Shown one piece after another: positions 1-6,905 of a stretch of DNA of 14,252 bases. Under the pieces are notes generated by a model that ran no database searches, was not told where the DNA came from, and was given only the letters and a program-made list of their open reading frames with translations. Origin of the DNA: Actinomycetes bacterium (lineage in GTDB: Bacteria > Actinomycetota > Acidimicrobiia > Acidimicrobiales > RAAP-2). A program made the position numbers and the translations under genes. Location of the stretch: the NCBI GenBank assembly GCA_021826655.1, contig JAKAZC010000035.1, positions 1 to 14,252 of the forward strand, in the 5' to 3' direction. Every line of letters starts with the position of its first letter. Positions within the stretch are counted from its first letter, which is position 1.

Positions 1-909
1 GAGGCCGCCCATCGAGCCGTGGAAGGGGGCGTCACCGAAGGCGAAGATGCCGCCGTCGGAGGCGACCATCCAGTAGCCGTGTCCGGAAGGAGTGGCCGCG
101 AGCCCGACGACCGGCCGGTCGAGCGGAGTACCGGCCAGGTCACCGCTGACGGGGAAGGTCCCATAGGCGATGACCCGGCCGAACGACGTGGCCATGGCGT
201 AGCCGCCGCCGTCGGCACTGGCGGCCATCCCGATCACCATGCAGTCGGTGAGCGGGGACGAACAGGGTGCGGGTGGGGGTGCCGGCGGCGCGGTGGTCCA
301 GCACGCGGCGTCCATCTCGGCCGTCGCGTTGTCGACCGCGAGCGTGGTCGTGCACGTCGGGTCGATCGTCCACGGCGGTACGCAGGCGACCACCCGGCAG
401 ACGATGCGTCCGATGCAGTCGATCTGCTGATTGCACTGCCCGTAGCGGAATTGGAAGCATCCGGTCGCCCACGAGTCGCAACCGGCGGGGCCGCAGCCGC
501 AGGTCGTCCCGTCGCACCCCGGATCGCAGAATCCCCATCCGTTGCCGCATCCGGTGGTGCAACCGCACGAGGCGTGGCAGTCCATGTAGTAGCGCGGCCC
601 GCCGCAGTAGGACGAGTTGTCGGCCTTCCACCAGCCTCCCATGACCGTGTCGGTGGGGCAGTAGTTGTAACCGTTGTTGATCGAACAGCAGAACTCCGAG
701 AACCCGGCGCAACACGTCGTGCCGCAGCCGCAGGACGTGTCGGCACAAGTGCACACGGCGGCATAGGCGGTGCCTGGGCGCAGGAGCAGGTCCACGCCGG
801 AGCCCACGGCCACCGCGCTGCCGACGACGGCCGAACGGTTGATGAAGCTCCGACGGGACAGCCGGGCACCGAGGAACGATGACGCCCGGTCCACCAGGGC
901 GGTGCTCAT
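1..909 (-). CDS. Tat-exported Cys-rich MauA-like light-chain protein fused to DGGxFAFGD repeats (3' end outside window)
   Basis: The visible 303 residues begin with a twin-arginine signal (SRRSFIN at 18-24, hydrophobic stretch, likely cleavage after AYA at 48-50), so the protein should be exported folded. Residues 53-223 hold 28 cysteines. The block around CPTDTVMGGWW (84-94), Tyr101, Tyr107/108, Asp110 and CG (115-116) lines up with the methylamine dehydrogenase light chain segment around its first cofactor tryptophan. From about residue 224 the chain becomes a tandem repeat module ([18 protein letters not shown] at 278-295) and runs off the window. The ATG overlaps the MauE-like stop as ATGA, which indicates translational coupling. 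MauA family members carry tryptophan tryptophylquinone in a Tat-exported periplasmic subunit. Here the second cofactor Trp is not clearly present (Asp164 in one alignment, Trp147 in another), so amine dehydrogenase activity is not claimed. The export signal and cysteine content are certain; the family link is inferred from the motif and from its neighbours. Confidence 0.72.
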   Translation of the reverse strand, partial: MSTALVDRASSFLGARLSRRSFINRSAVVGSAVAVGSGVDLLLRPGTAYAAVCTCADTSCGCGTTCCAGFSEFCCSINNGYNYCPTDTVMGGWWKADNSSYCGGPRYYMDCHASCGCTTGCGNGWGFCDPGCDGTTCGCGPAGCDSWATGCFQFRYGQCNQQIDCIGRIVCRVVACVPPWTIDPTCTTTLAVDNATAEMDAACWTTAPPAPPPAPCSSPLTDCMVIGMAASADGGGYAMATSFGRVIAYGTFPVSGDLAGTPLDRPVVGLAATPSGHGYWMVASDGGIFAFGDAPFHGSMGGL

Positions 910-1448
910 GCCGGCCCCCGGGTGATTCCGAGCAACTGGCGGGTGGCCCCCAACGTGGCCAGGCGGCCGAGCGCGAGGAAGGCCAACCACGCGCCCAGGA
1001 GGCTCACACCCGCCAGGGGCACACCGTGCCATGGCTGACCGGCCAGGAGGGACGGCAACCACCCGCCGGGGGCGGCCGCGGCCATGGCTGTCGCCGATGC
1101 CGACAGCGCGAGGTCCACGACGACATGGAGGCGGGTCGCCGGCGTATCGGGCGTGCCGAAGCAGCCGCAGGTCGCCAGTGGTCCGCCACGGGCGCGCGCC
1201 AGGGTCACGAAGGCGGCGAAGCCCAGGTAGGAGAGTGCGACGAGCGCGGCCGACGAGGTCGAGGGACGAGCCAGGCCGGCCACGCCCACGAGGGCCTCGG
1301 CGGCGGCGGCGGCACGGACGAGGAGGACCAGCGCGGCGAGTGGGACGGGAACCGTGGCGGCGGCGGCCCGAGCCGTGTCTCCCGGCCGGACCGCCTTGGC
1401 GACGCCGGCGGCGACGAGCAGCACGCAGGCGACGAGGTACGGACCCAT
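906..1448 (-). CDS. MauE/DoxX-family redox-associated membrane protein
   Basis: This is a 180-residue integral membrane protein with about four hydrophobic segments (roughly 2-20, 33-58, 66-84 and 106-127) and a fifth near 143-165. It carries a CGCFG motif at 94-98, the C-x-C pair characteristic of the MauE/DoxX redox membrane group. MauE is required with MauD to make the disulfide-rich light chain of methylamine dehydrogenase, probably by moving electrons or disulfides across the membrane. Its position directly upstream of a very Cys-rich exported protein fits that role. The start overlaps the preceding gene by one base (TGATG), and its stop overlaps the next start (ATGA), so three genes are tightly coupled. 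Family assignment is good; the substrate is inferred from context. Confidence 0.82.
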   Translation of the reverse strand: MGPYLVACVLLVAAGVAKAVRPGDTARAAAATVPVPLAALVLLVRAAAAAEALVGVAGLARPSTSSAALVALSYLGFAAFVTLARARGGPLATCGCFGTPDTPATRLHVVVDLALSASATAMAAAAPGGWLPSLLAGQPWHGVPLAGVSLLGAWLAFLALGRLATLGATRQLLGITRGPA

Positions 1449-1936
1449 CAGTTCCACGGCGCCCCCACGGACGCAGGAGCCGAGGTGGGCCCGACCGCAA
1501 GCTGGCCCAGCAGCGCGTTGACCCGTGGGACCAGTTCCGCCCGGCGGGTGTGGCCGCCCAGCACCACGTAGAGCGTGAAGGGGCGCCCGGCCTCGGTGAA
1601 GAACCACTGGGTCCCCGACTGTCCGACCAGGCCGCGCCGCAGTACGTAGGGGAGGAAGTCCGACGTCGACAGCCGCCGGGGCATGCCCGCCCGTGCGAAC
1701 AGCCGGGTTCCCGCGCTGTCGGGCCCGTATTCGAAGAGGGAGGCGAACACATCGCTGCCGGTCATGAGGTGCACCGCACCTCCGCCGAAATCGCCCACCT
1801 CGACGGGCAGGGCGAACGTGGCGAAGTGCGCCACCGCGCACGGCAATTCCGGGCCGGATCCCCGGCGCTTGAAGATCCGCCCTTCGAAGCCGGCAGGCAG
1901 GTCGGCGGTGATGCCGTGGGCGCTCATGGTCGCCAC
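1448..1936 (-). CDS. Unrecognised 162-residue protein in the mau-like operon
   Basis: I do not recognise the family. The product is about 162 residues from GTG at 1936, or 159 from ATG at 1927. Neither start has a clear ribosome binding site; the GTG lies two bases after the preceding stop and suggests coupling. It has no signal peptide, no membrane segment and only one cysteine (in ELPCAVAHF), which is unlike the other members of the operon. It looks like a soluble cytoplasmic alpha/beta protein, with alternating hydrophobic strands such as TQWFFTEAGRPFTLYVVLGG near the middle to C-terminal half. Since it lies between the MauD-like and MauE-like genes and overlaps the latter, a role in maturation or regulation of the exported Cys-rich protein is possible, but this is only inference from position. 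Confidence 0.75.
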   Translation of the reverse strand: MATMSAHGITADLPAGFEGRIFKRRGSGPELPCAVAHFATFALPVEVGDFGGGAVHLMTGSDVFASLFEYGPDSAGTRLFARAGMPRRLSTSDFLPYVLRRGLVGQSGTQWFFTEAGRPFTLYVVLGGHTRRAELVPRVNALLGQLAVGPTSAPASVGAPWN

Positions 1937-1938
1937 GG

Positions 1939-2772
1939 TCAGCCCGCCCGACGGACGTGCCGGTCGGACACGGGCATCCGGGCGTCAGGTGGGCCGTAGA
2001 GGTCGTCGAGCGAGGAGGGGTACAGGCTCGGGTCGCCGGGGTGGATCCCGGCGGCCCGCAGCTCGTCGTCGTTGGCCGACTCACGGGCGGGCCCGCCGAT
2101 CCCGATGTCTCGGTCCGCGCGTACCCCCGGGGCGAACGCTGCCGCGTCGACCTGGGCCCGACGCACCAGTTCGGCGACCTGGTGGAAGCGGTTGGCCACG
2201 CCTTCGCCGATCCGACGCCCCGACGATCCGTCGACGAGGACGAAGAACGGTGAACCGGGCACCTCGTAGTCGGTCCACGCCTCGCTCGACATCACGACCG
2301 CCAATCCGGGCGGTGCCAGTTCGGCGACTTCCCCAGGGATCTCACGGTCGGCGCCCTTGGTGACGACGACGAGACGGGTGCCGTCCGGCAGCCCGAGCCC
2401 CCCCGGGTCGCGGAACGACTCCCAGAACCCGGCGCACGACGAGCAGCCGGTCGACAGGAAGGCGAGCAGCGTCAGCCCGGCGGAGCCCGCCGGAGCGACG
2501 GCGAGGGCGTCGCCCCCCGGGGTCATCCCGGCGAGCGCCGGAGCGGACGTGGCGTCGCGTCCTGGGGCCAGGGTCGGCCCCAACGTGAGCGGCACCGCCC
2601 CTGGCCGGTCGGTGGCGGCGCGGCCGTGTCCCGTCACCTCCACTGGTTCCCCGACGCCCGCCCCGAGGTCGTGCAGGGCCTTCAGGATGTCGGCATGGCT
2701 GCGAAGCAGCCCGGCGACAAGGACGGCCAGGAGTAGGACGACGAGCGCGAGCAGGACGACGAGCGCGACCAC
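1939..2772 (-). CDS. MauD-like membrane-anchored thioredoxin-fold protein
   Basis: The 277-residue product starts with one strongly hydrophobic anchor (2-23), followed by an extracytoplasmic linker and a thioredoxin fold. The active site is STGCSSCAGFW, with Cys110 and Cys113 forming CxxC. A cis-proline loop is seen at VPGSPFFVLVDG (171-182, Pro175), also typical of the fold. MauD proteins supply or isomerise disulfides in the methylamine dehydrogenase light chain; the Cys-rich product three genes downstream is the obvious client. The reading frame is open to 2880, but the GTG at 2772 is chosen because a GGAGGT site lies five bases before it and the anchor begins immediately after. It is the first gene of the operon, with a large inverted repeat 57 bases upstream. 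Confidence 0.83.
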   Translation of the reverse strand: MVALVVLLALVVLLLAVLVAGLLRSHADILKALHDLGAGVGEPVEVTGHGRAATDRPGAVPLTLGPTLAPGRDATSAPALAGMTPGGDALAVAPAGSAGLTLLAFLSTGCSSCAGFWESFRDPGGLGLPDGTRLVVVTKGADREIPGEVAELAPPGLAVVMSSEAWTDYEVPGSPFFVLVDGSSGRRIGEGVANRFHQVAELVRRAQVDAAAFAPGVRADRDIGIGGPARESANDDELRAAGIHPGDPSLYPSSLDDLYGPPDARMPVSDRHVRRAG

Positions 2773-2777
2773 GGGAG

Positions 2778-2783
2778 ACCTCC
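2778..2783 (-). promoter_or_regulatory. Ribosome binding site fixing the GTG start of the MauD-like gene
   Basis: GGAGGT on the minus strand, followed by five bases (CTCCC) and GTG at 2772. It is the strongest Shine-Dalgarno match in this operon. It argues against the longer frame beginning at 2880, which would put 36 non-conserved-looking residues in front of the membrane anchor. Confidence 0.75.
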
Positions 2784-2828
2784 GGTTGCGTGGGTCGATG
2801 GCGACCACCGCCACCGGACCCGGCGCAT

Positions 2829-2866
2829 GCCACCACTGTACGGAGTCCCTTCCGCAGAGTGGTGGC
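2829..2866. promoter_or_regulatory. 38-bp inverted repeat between the mau-like operon and the VOC gene; candidate operator or leader hairpin
   Basis: The left arm GCCACCACTGTACGGA (2829-2844) and right arm TCCGCAGAGTGGTGGC (2851-2866) pair at 14 of 16 positions around the six-base centre GTCCCT. It lies between divergent genes, 57 bp upstream of the MauD-like start and about 100 bp upstream of the VOC start, so a transcription terminator is not expected here. It lacks a T-run. It could be an operator for a dimeric repressor or a structured leader of the mau-like mRNA. Confidence 0.6.
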
Positions 2867-2969
2867 AATCGCGGCGGCACACCCGGCGTCGCAGCCGTTC
2901 GGTGATCAGGACGCGCCTAGGCTCGTCGCGATCGGTCGGCGGACCGGCGGCGGCCAGGGGGAGGCACCC

Positions 2970-3350
2970 ATGGGATTGCGCATCGAGACGGTGACCATCG
3001 ACGCCGTGGACCCCGAGGCCCTGGCCGCCTTCTGGTGTGCGGCACTCGACTGGGTCCACCGGGTGGACGAGGACGGTGACATCTGGATCGAGCCGGACGA
3101 CGATCACCCGGACGCCGGTACCGTGCGTCCCCTGCTCCTCATGCGCGTCCCCGAGATGAAGGCGGGCAAGAACCGCCTGCACCTCGACCTCGTCCCCGAC
3201 GACCACGAGCGCGAAGTGGAGCGGCTCGAGGCGATCGGGGCCACCCGACCGAACGTCGGCCAGACGGGGAACGAGTCCTGGGTGGTGATGGCCGATCCCG
3301 AGGGGAACGAATTCTGCGTCCTGGACGAGCCGGACCTCGTCGGGGACTGA
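2970..3350 (+). CDS. VOC-superfamily (glyoxalase-like) protein
   Basis: This 126-residue protein is a single glyoxalase/bleomycin-resistance type domain of the short actinobacterial group. It opens with the usual strand and helix (IETVTIDAVDPEALAAFWCAAL is the pattern of residues 5-26), continues with KNRLHLDLVPDD (67-78, His71 in a typical metal position), and ends with MADPEGNEFCVL (107-118), a hallmark of this fold. The substrate cannot be read from the sequence; members include dioxygenases, lyases and binding proteins. The start at 2970 is preceded by a GGGGGAGG site about five bases upstream; a longer open frame to 2790 would cross the intergenic palindrome. A possible -10 box TAGGCT lies at 2918-2923. 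It is transcribed away from the mau-like operon and converges on the SDR gene with 23 bases between stops. Confidence 0.85.
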   Translation: MGLRIETVTIDAVDPEALAAFWCAALDWVHRVDEDGDIWIEPDDDHPDAGTVRPLLLMRVPEMKAGKNRLHLDLVPDDHEREVERLEAIGATRPNVGQTGNESWVVMADPEGNEFCVLDEPDLVGD

Positions 3351-3373
3351 CGGACGCGCCGACGGACCGGTGG

Positions 3374-4294
3374 TCAGCCGGCGCCCGCCGTCTCGGCGGC
3401 CGCCTTGACCTCGGCGGCCTTCCGGTAGGCCTCGAGCTGGTCCAGGAGCGGCATGCGCTCCTGGCCGACCGTCGAGTCGAGCCGCGCCGCGATCTCCTCG
3501 GGGGTCCACCGTCCGTCGGCGTACACGGCCCGCACCTCTCGGGGCTGGTTCCAGACCGCGATCTTCGGGCCCACCGACGTGAAGACCTGACCGGTCACAT
3601 GCCGGGCCCTGTCCGACAGGAGGTACACCACCATCGGTGCCACGTCCTCGGGGTCGCCCATCTCGGCGAGGTCCATGGGCACGTTGGCCGACATGCGCGT
3701 GCGGGCGACGGGGGCGATGGCATTCGCGGTGATGCCGTACCGATGGAGGCCGGCCGCGGCCGATCGCACCAACGACACGATGCCGCCCTTGGCCGCGGCG
3801 TAGTTGGCCTGGGCCACGCTGCCGGCGAACGCCCCCGAGGTGAAGGCGACCAGTGCGCCACCGCCCTCCTGCTTGCGCATGACGGCGGACGCGGCCCGGA
3901 ATACGGTGAAGTGCCCTTTCAGGTGGGTCTCGATGACCGTGTCCCACTCGTCCTCCGCCATGTTGAACAGCATCCGCTCCCGCAGGATGCCGGCGACGGC
4001 GACCACACCGTCGATCCGACCCCAGCGCTCGACGCCGGTACCGACGATCCGCTCCCCGCCGGCCAAGGTCGTCACGCTTTCGGCCACGGCCACTGCATCG
4101 CCGCCGGCCGCGACGATCTCGGCGACGACGGCCTCGGCCACCTCGCTCTTCGGGTCCTCGCCCGCCATGGACACACCGATGTCGGCGACGACGACCCGGG
4201 CACCCTCGGCCGCCGCGGCCAGGGCGACGGCGCGACCGATACCCCCGCCGGCACCGGTGATGGCGACGACCTTGCCGTCCAGGAATGCAGTCAT
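3374..4294 (-). CDS. SDR-family dehydrogenase, Hsd4A-like (beta-hydroxyacyl-CoA / 17-beta-hydroxysteroid type)
   Basis: The 306-residue short-chain dehydrogenase has the dinucleotide-binding TGAGGGIG at 13-20, an acidic residue at the end of strand 2 (VVVADIG, Asp38) favouring NAD, and the catalytic Ser153, Tyr165 and Lys169 (YAAAK). The AGILRERMLFNM segment, the HLKGHF segment and the C-terminal extension after GQVFTSVGPK resemble the mycobacterial Hsd4A group, which oxidises 3-hydroxyacyl-CoA intermediates of the sterol side chain. The usual NNAG is VAVAG here (98-102), a small deviation. The start is supported by AGGAGC eight bases upstream. It is divergent from the acyl-CoA synthetase across a 280-bp gap containing a KstR-type operator. 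The SDR family is certain; the steroid or acyl-CoA substrate is inferred from similarity and neighbours. Confidence 0.88.
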   Translation of the reverse strand: MTAFLDGKVVAITGAGGGIGRAVALAAAAEGARVVVADIGVSMAGEDPKSEVAEAVVAEIVAAGGDAVAVAESVTTLAGGERIVGTGVERWGRIDGVVAVAGILRERMLFNMAEDEWDTVIETHLKGHFTVFRAASAVMRKQEGGGALVAFTSGAFAGSVAQANYAAAKGGIVSLVRSAAAGLHRYGITANAIAPVARTRMSANVPMDLAEMGDPEDVAPMVVYLLSDRARHVTGQVFTSVGPKIAVWNQPREVRAVYADGRWTPEEIAARLDSTVGQERMPLLDQLEAYRKAAEVKAAAETAGAG

Positions 4295-4393
4295 GGCGCG
4301 TTGCTCCTCGTGTTCGTCGTTCGGTTGTTCGTCGTGGCGACCGGTGGTTCACCGCGGCGCCGCCGCCGGAGCGCCCCCCGTCCGAAAGGCAGG

Positions 4394-4423
4394 TTGACCA
4401 CCTACTGGAACCTGTTCTAGCGT
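4394..4423 (+). promoter_or_regulatory. Promoter of the acyl-CoA synthetase gene with embedded KstR-type operator
   Basis: The -35 is TTGACC at 4394-4399; after an 18-base spacer the -10 is TAGCGT at 4418-4423. Between them, and overlapping the first two bases of the -10, is TGGAACCTGTTCTA (4406-4419), an exact fit to the KstR consensus TnnAACnnGTTnnA. A repressor bound here would block the polymerase. The same site could act on the divergent SDR gene, whose start is 112 bp away, though no good -10 is evident in that direction. The remaining gap, 4295-4393 and 4424-4574, holds no gene I can support. Confidence 0.68.
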
Positions 4424-4574
4424 CCCCACCGGGTCGGCGCCACCCCGCTCCCCGCCACCGTCCGCCCCCACGGGAACGAAACGGAGGCGGTGCGATGGAG
4501 TCCCCGCCGACCACCGTCCCACAGCACGACCGCGACGGTACCGCAGCGACGACGACACGGGGGAATGCGACGAC

Positions 4575-6125
4575 ATGGGTGATCTCGGTTTCTGGGCACT
4601 GGCGCACGAGCATCCGGAGCATCTGGCGCTGGTGGCGCCGGACGGCACCGAGTACACGTCGGGCGAGCTCCTCGCCCGGTCCAACCAGGTCGTGCACGGA
4701 CTCCGCCGTCTCGACCTCCAGCCCGGGGACGTGGTGGCCACCCTCCTGCCCAACGGGGTGGAGATGTTCGAGCTCTACCTCGCGGCGCTCCAGGCGGGCT
4801 GGTACCTGGTCCCGATCAACCACCACCTGATAGGACCCGAGGTGGCCTATATCCTCGCCGACTCGGGTGCAAAGGTCTTCGTGGCCCACGAGCGGTTCGC
4901 CGAGGTGGCGCTCGACGCGGCCGAGGAGGCCGAGCTCCCGTCCTCGATCTGCCTGGCGGTCGGGGACATCCCCGGCTTCGGCTCCTACGCCCGGATGCGC
5001 GACGTACAACCGACCGCCGACCCCGAGGGTCGGACGATCGGCGACGTCATGAACTACACGTCGGGCACCACCGGCAACCCGAAAGGCGTCTTCCGCAAGC
5101 TGAGCGGCCTGTCACCCGAAGAGGCCGCCCTGGGCCAGTCCGGGATCCTCTTCCTCTTCAACGTCCAGCCCCAGGACGACAACGTCCACATCGTGGGCTC
5201 GCCGCTCTACCACACGGCCGTGATGCGCTTCTCGGGCGCCTCGATCCACCTGGGCCACACCATCGTGGTCATGGACAAGTGGTTGCCCGAGGACATGCTC
5301 CGACTGATCCAGCAGTACCGGGTCACCACGTCGCACATGGTGCCCACCCAGTTCCACCGGCTCCTGGCCCTGCCGGCGGAGACCCGGGCGCGCTACGACG
5401 TGACGTCGCTCCGCCACATGATCCACGCCGCCGCACCGTGCCCGGTGGACGTCAAGCACCGGATGATCGACTGGTGGGGCGACGCCATCGACGAGTACTA
5501 CGCGGCGTCCGAAGGCGGCGGCACCCTGGTGAGCGCCCAGGAGTGGCTGACCAAGCCGGGCACCGTCGGGAGGGCGTGGCCGATCTCGGAGATCGCCATC
5601 TTCGACGACGACGGGAACAAGGTCGAGGAGCCGAACGTGATCGGCACGGTCTACATGTCCATGTCGACCGGCGACTTCGAATACCACAAGGACGAGAAGA
5701 AGACCAAGGGCAACCGCATCGGCAAGTACTTCACCGTGGGCGACGTCGGCCTGATCGACGAGGACGGCTACCTGTTCCTGCGGGACCGCAAGATCGACAT
5801 GATCATCTCGGGCGGGGCGAACATCTATCCCGCCGAGATCGAGAACGTGTTGCTCGGCTTTCCCAAGGTCGGCGACGTCGCGGTCTTCGGCATCCCCCAC
5901 GACGACTGGGGCGAAGAGATCAAGGCGGTCATCGAGCCGGCCGACGGAATGGAGCCGTCCGACGAGCTCGCCACCGAGATCCTCGAGTACTGCGCGACCC
6001 GGTTGGCCAAGTTCAAGACACCGAAATCGATCGACTTCACCGACGCCATGCCCCGCGATCCCAACGGCAAGCTGTACAAGCGCAAGCTCCGCGACCCGTA
6101 CTGGGAGGGTCGGGAGAAGATCTGA
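4575..6125 (+). CDS. Fatty-acyl/steroid acyl-CoA synthetase (FadD family)
   Basis: The 516-residue adenylate-forming enzyme activates a carboxylic acid to its CoA thioester via an acyl-AMP. The P-loop is YTSGTTGNPKG (161-171); further core motifs are YYAASEGGG (308-316), the ribose-binding region around GDVG (389-392), DRKIDMIISGG (404-414) followed by YPAEIE, and the C-terminal catalytic lysine in PNGKLYKR (Lys499). The length is typical and all motifs are intact, so it should be active. It is soluble, with no signal. The substrate is not readable from sequence; with an Hsd4A-like SDR, a FadA5-like thiolase and a KstR-type operator in the neighbourhood, a sterol side chain or degradation product is likely, but an ordinary fatty acid is possible. 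No strong ribosome binding site precedes the ATG; GGGGGAA lies 11 bases upstream. Confidence 0.9.
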   Translation: MGDLGFWALAHEHPEHLALVAPDGTEYTSGELLARSNQVVHGLRRLDLQPGDVVATLLPNGVEMFELYLAALQAGWYLVPINHHLIGPEVAYILADSGAKVFVAHERFAEVALDAAEEAELPSSICLAVGDIPGFGSYARMRDVQPTADPEGRTIGDVMNYTSGTTGNPKGVFRKLSGLSPEEAALGQSGILFLFNVQPQDDNVHIVGSPLYHTAVMRFSGASIHLGHTIVVMDKWLPEDMLRLIQQYRVTTSHMVPTQFHRLLALPAETRARYDVTSLRHMIHAAAPCPVDVKHRMIDWWGDAIDEYYAASEGGGTLVSAQEWLTKPGTVGRAWPISEIAIFDDDGNKVEEPNVIGTVYMSMSTGDFEYHKDEKKTKGNRIGKYFTVGDVGLIDEDGYLFLRDRKIDMIISGGANIYPAEIENVLLGFPKVGDVAVFGIPHDDWGEEIKAVIEPADGMEPSDELATEILEYCATRLAKFKTPKSIDFTDAMPRDPNGKLYKRKLRDPYWEGREKI

Positions 6126-6140
6126 CCCGGCGGCCGGTCA
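6123..6140. terminator. Palindrome linking two convergent stop codons, possible bidirectional terminator
   Basis: TGACCCGGCGGCCGGTCA begins with the TGA of the acyl-CoA synthetase and ends with the complement of the TGA of the thioesterase. Five outer base pairs (TGACC/GGTCA) enclose a G/C-rich centre with one mismatch. There is no T-run, so intrinsic termination is uncertain. Only 12 bases separate the two genes. Confidence 0.35.
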
Positions 6141-6905
6141 GGCGTCGGGGGCCGTGGTCCCCGACCCGGCCCCCGACTCGCCAGCGTCCACCCCCCGCCG
6201 CATCGCCGCGAGGAGCCCGTCGTCGGGACCGGTCGCGTTCTGCTCGGCGATGGCCAGCATCTGACGGGGTACCACCTCGATGAAGAGCCCGTCGGCCTCC
6301 GCGGTCAGCACGTCGTCGTGGTACATCGCCGCCCAGGTCCGGATCTTGCGACCTTCGCGCTCGAGGAAGCGGGCCTCGAGCCTGAGCTCGGTGCGCAGGG
6401 GCGTCGGCTTGCGGTACCGCACCGTGAGCGTTCCGGTCATGCCCGGGTTGCCGGCCACCATGTTCGCCGCACCCAGGATCTCGTCGAACGTGGCTGCAAT
6501 GACCCCACCGTGGACGCAACTGGGCGGGCCCTCGTAGGGGTAGTCGAACCACGCCGCAGCCCGGATCTCGGGCGTTCCCCCCGGGCCGTCGACCACCTCG
6601 AGCCGCACCGGCGGCGCGATCGGGTTGAGGATGCCGGCGATCGGGCTGGTCGGGAAGTACTCGACGCTGGGCCGGTCCGCGTCCGGAGGTTGCCGCATCC
6701 GGCGGTCGGTGCCCGCCCCTGCGGCAAGCGACGCGGCGATCCGCTCCACGGCGTCGGCCGCCGCCGTCAGGTCCTGGTCGTCGGGGGTGCCCGACACCGT
6801 CATGGCGATGAGCGGGCGCAGCGCCTCGGCCATGCGGAGCCGGGCCGTGTCGGGGTGGTCGTCCGGGAACGGGATCGGGCGGCGGCGGCCGGCGAGATCG
6901 CTCAC
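6138..6905 (-). CDS. PaaI/4HBT-type hotdog acyl-CoA thioesterase
   Basis: The 255-residue product has a variable N-terminal half (1-110) and a C-terminal hotdog domain. The central helix motif is [16 protein letters not shown] (130-145), with HGG (132-134) and the acidic Asp141/Glu142 where PaaI-like thioesterases place their catalytic acid. It is followed by the [14 protein letters not shown] strand pattern typical of the fold. Such enzymes hydrolyse acyl-CoA esters, releasing free CoA; in catabolic clusters they often relieve CoA sequestration. The GTG start overlaps the stop of the enoyl-CoA hydratase gene (GTGA), so both are one translationally coupled transcript, controlled by the operator upstream of the hydratase. 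The substrate is unknown. The C-terminal tail after about residue 215 is low-complexity and unlikely to be catalytic. Confidence 0.85.
   Translation of the reverse strand: MSDLAGRRRPIPFPDDHPDTARLRMAEALRPLIAMTVSGTPDDQDLTAAADAVERIAASLAAGAGTDRRMRQPPDADRPSVEYFPTSPIAGILNPIAPPVRLEVVDGPGGTPEIRAAAWFDYPYEGPPSCVHGGVIAATFDEILGAANMVAGNPGMTGTLTVRYRKPTPLRTELRLEARFLEREGRKIRTWAAMYHDDVLTAEADGLFIEVVPRQMLAIAEQNATGPDDGLLAAMRRGVDAGESGAGSGTTAPDA

Noticed and set aside
19..882. A 287-codon plus-strand frame opposite the MauA-like gene
   Set aside because: The minus strand carries a Tat signal, Cys-rich domain and conserved repeats in frame; the plus frame has no recognisable features.
1..909. Annotation as a functional methylamine dehydrogenase light chain
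   Set aside because: The second cofactor tryptophan is uncertain, there are many extra cysteines, and no MauB or MauG is visible; only a family resemblance is claimed.
2682..5009. A 775-codon open frame on the minus strand
   Set aside because: It overlaps the SDR, VOC and acyl-CoA synthetase genes in other frames, is dominated by Arg/Gly runs typical of high-GC shadow frames, and has no domain signal.
5112..5900. A 262-codon minus-strand frame inside the acyl-CoA synthetase gene
   Set aside because: It is an antisense shadow of a fully motif-supported enzyme; the composition (Val/Asp/His-rich) reflects the complement of its codons.
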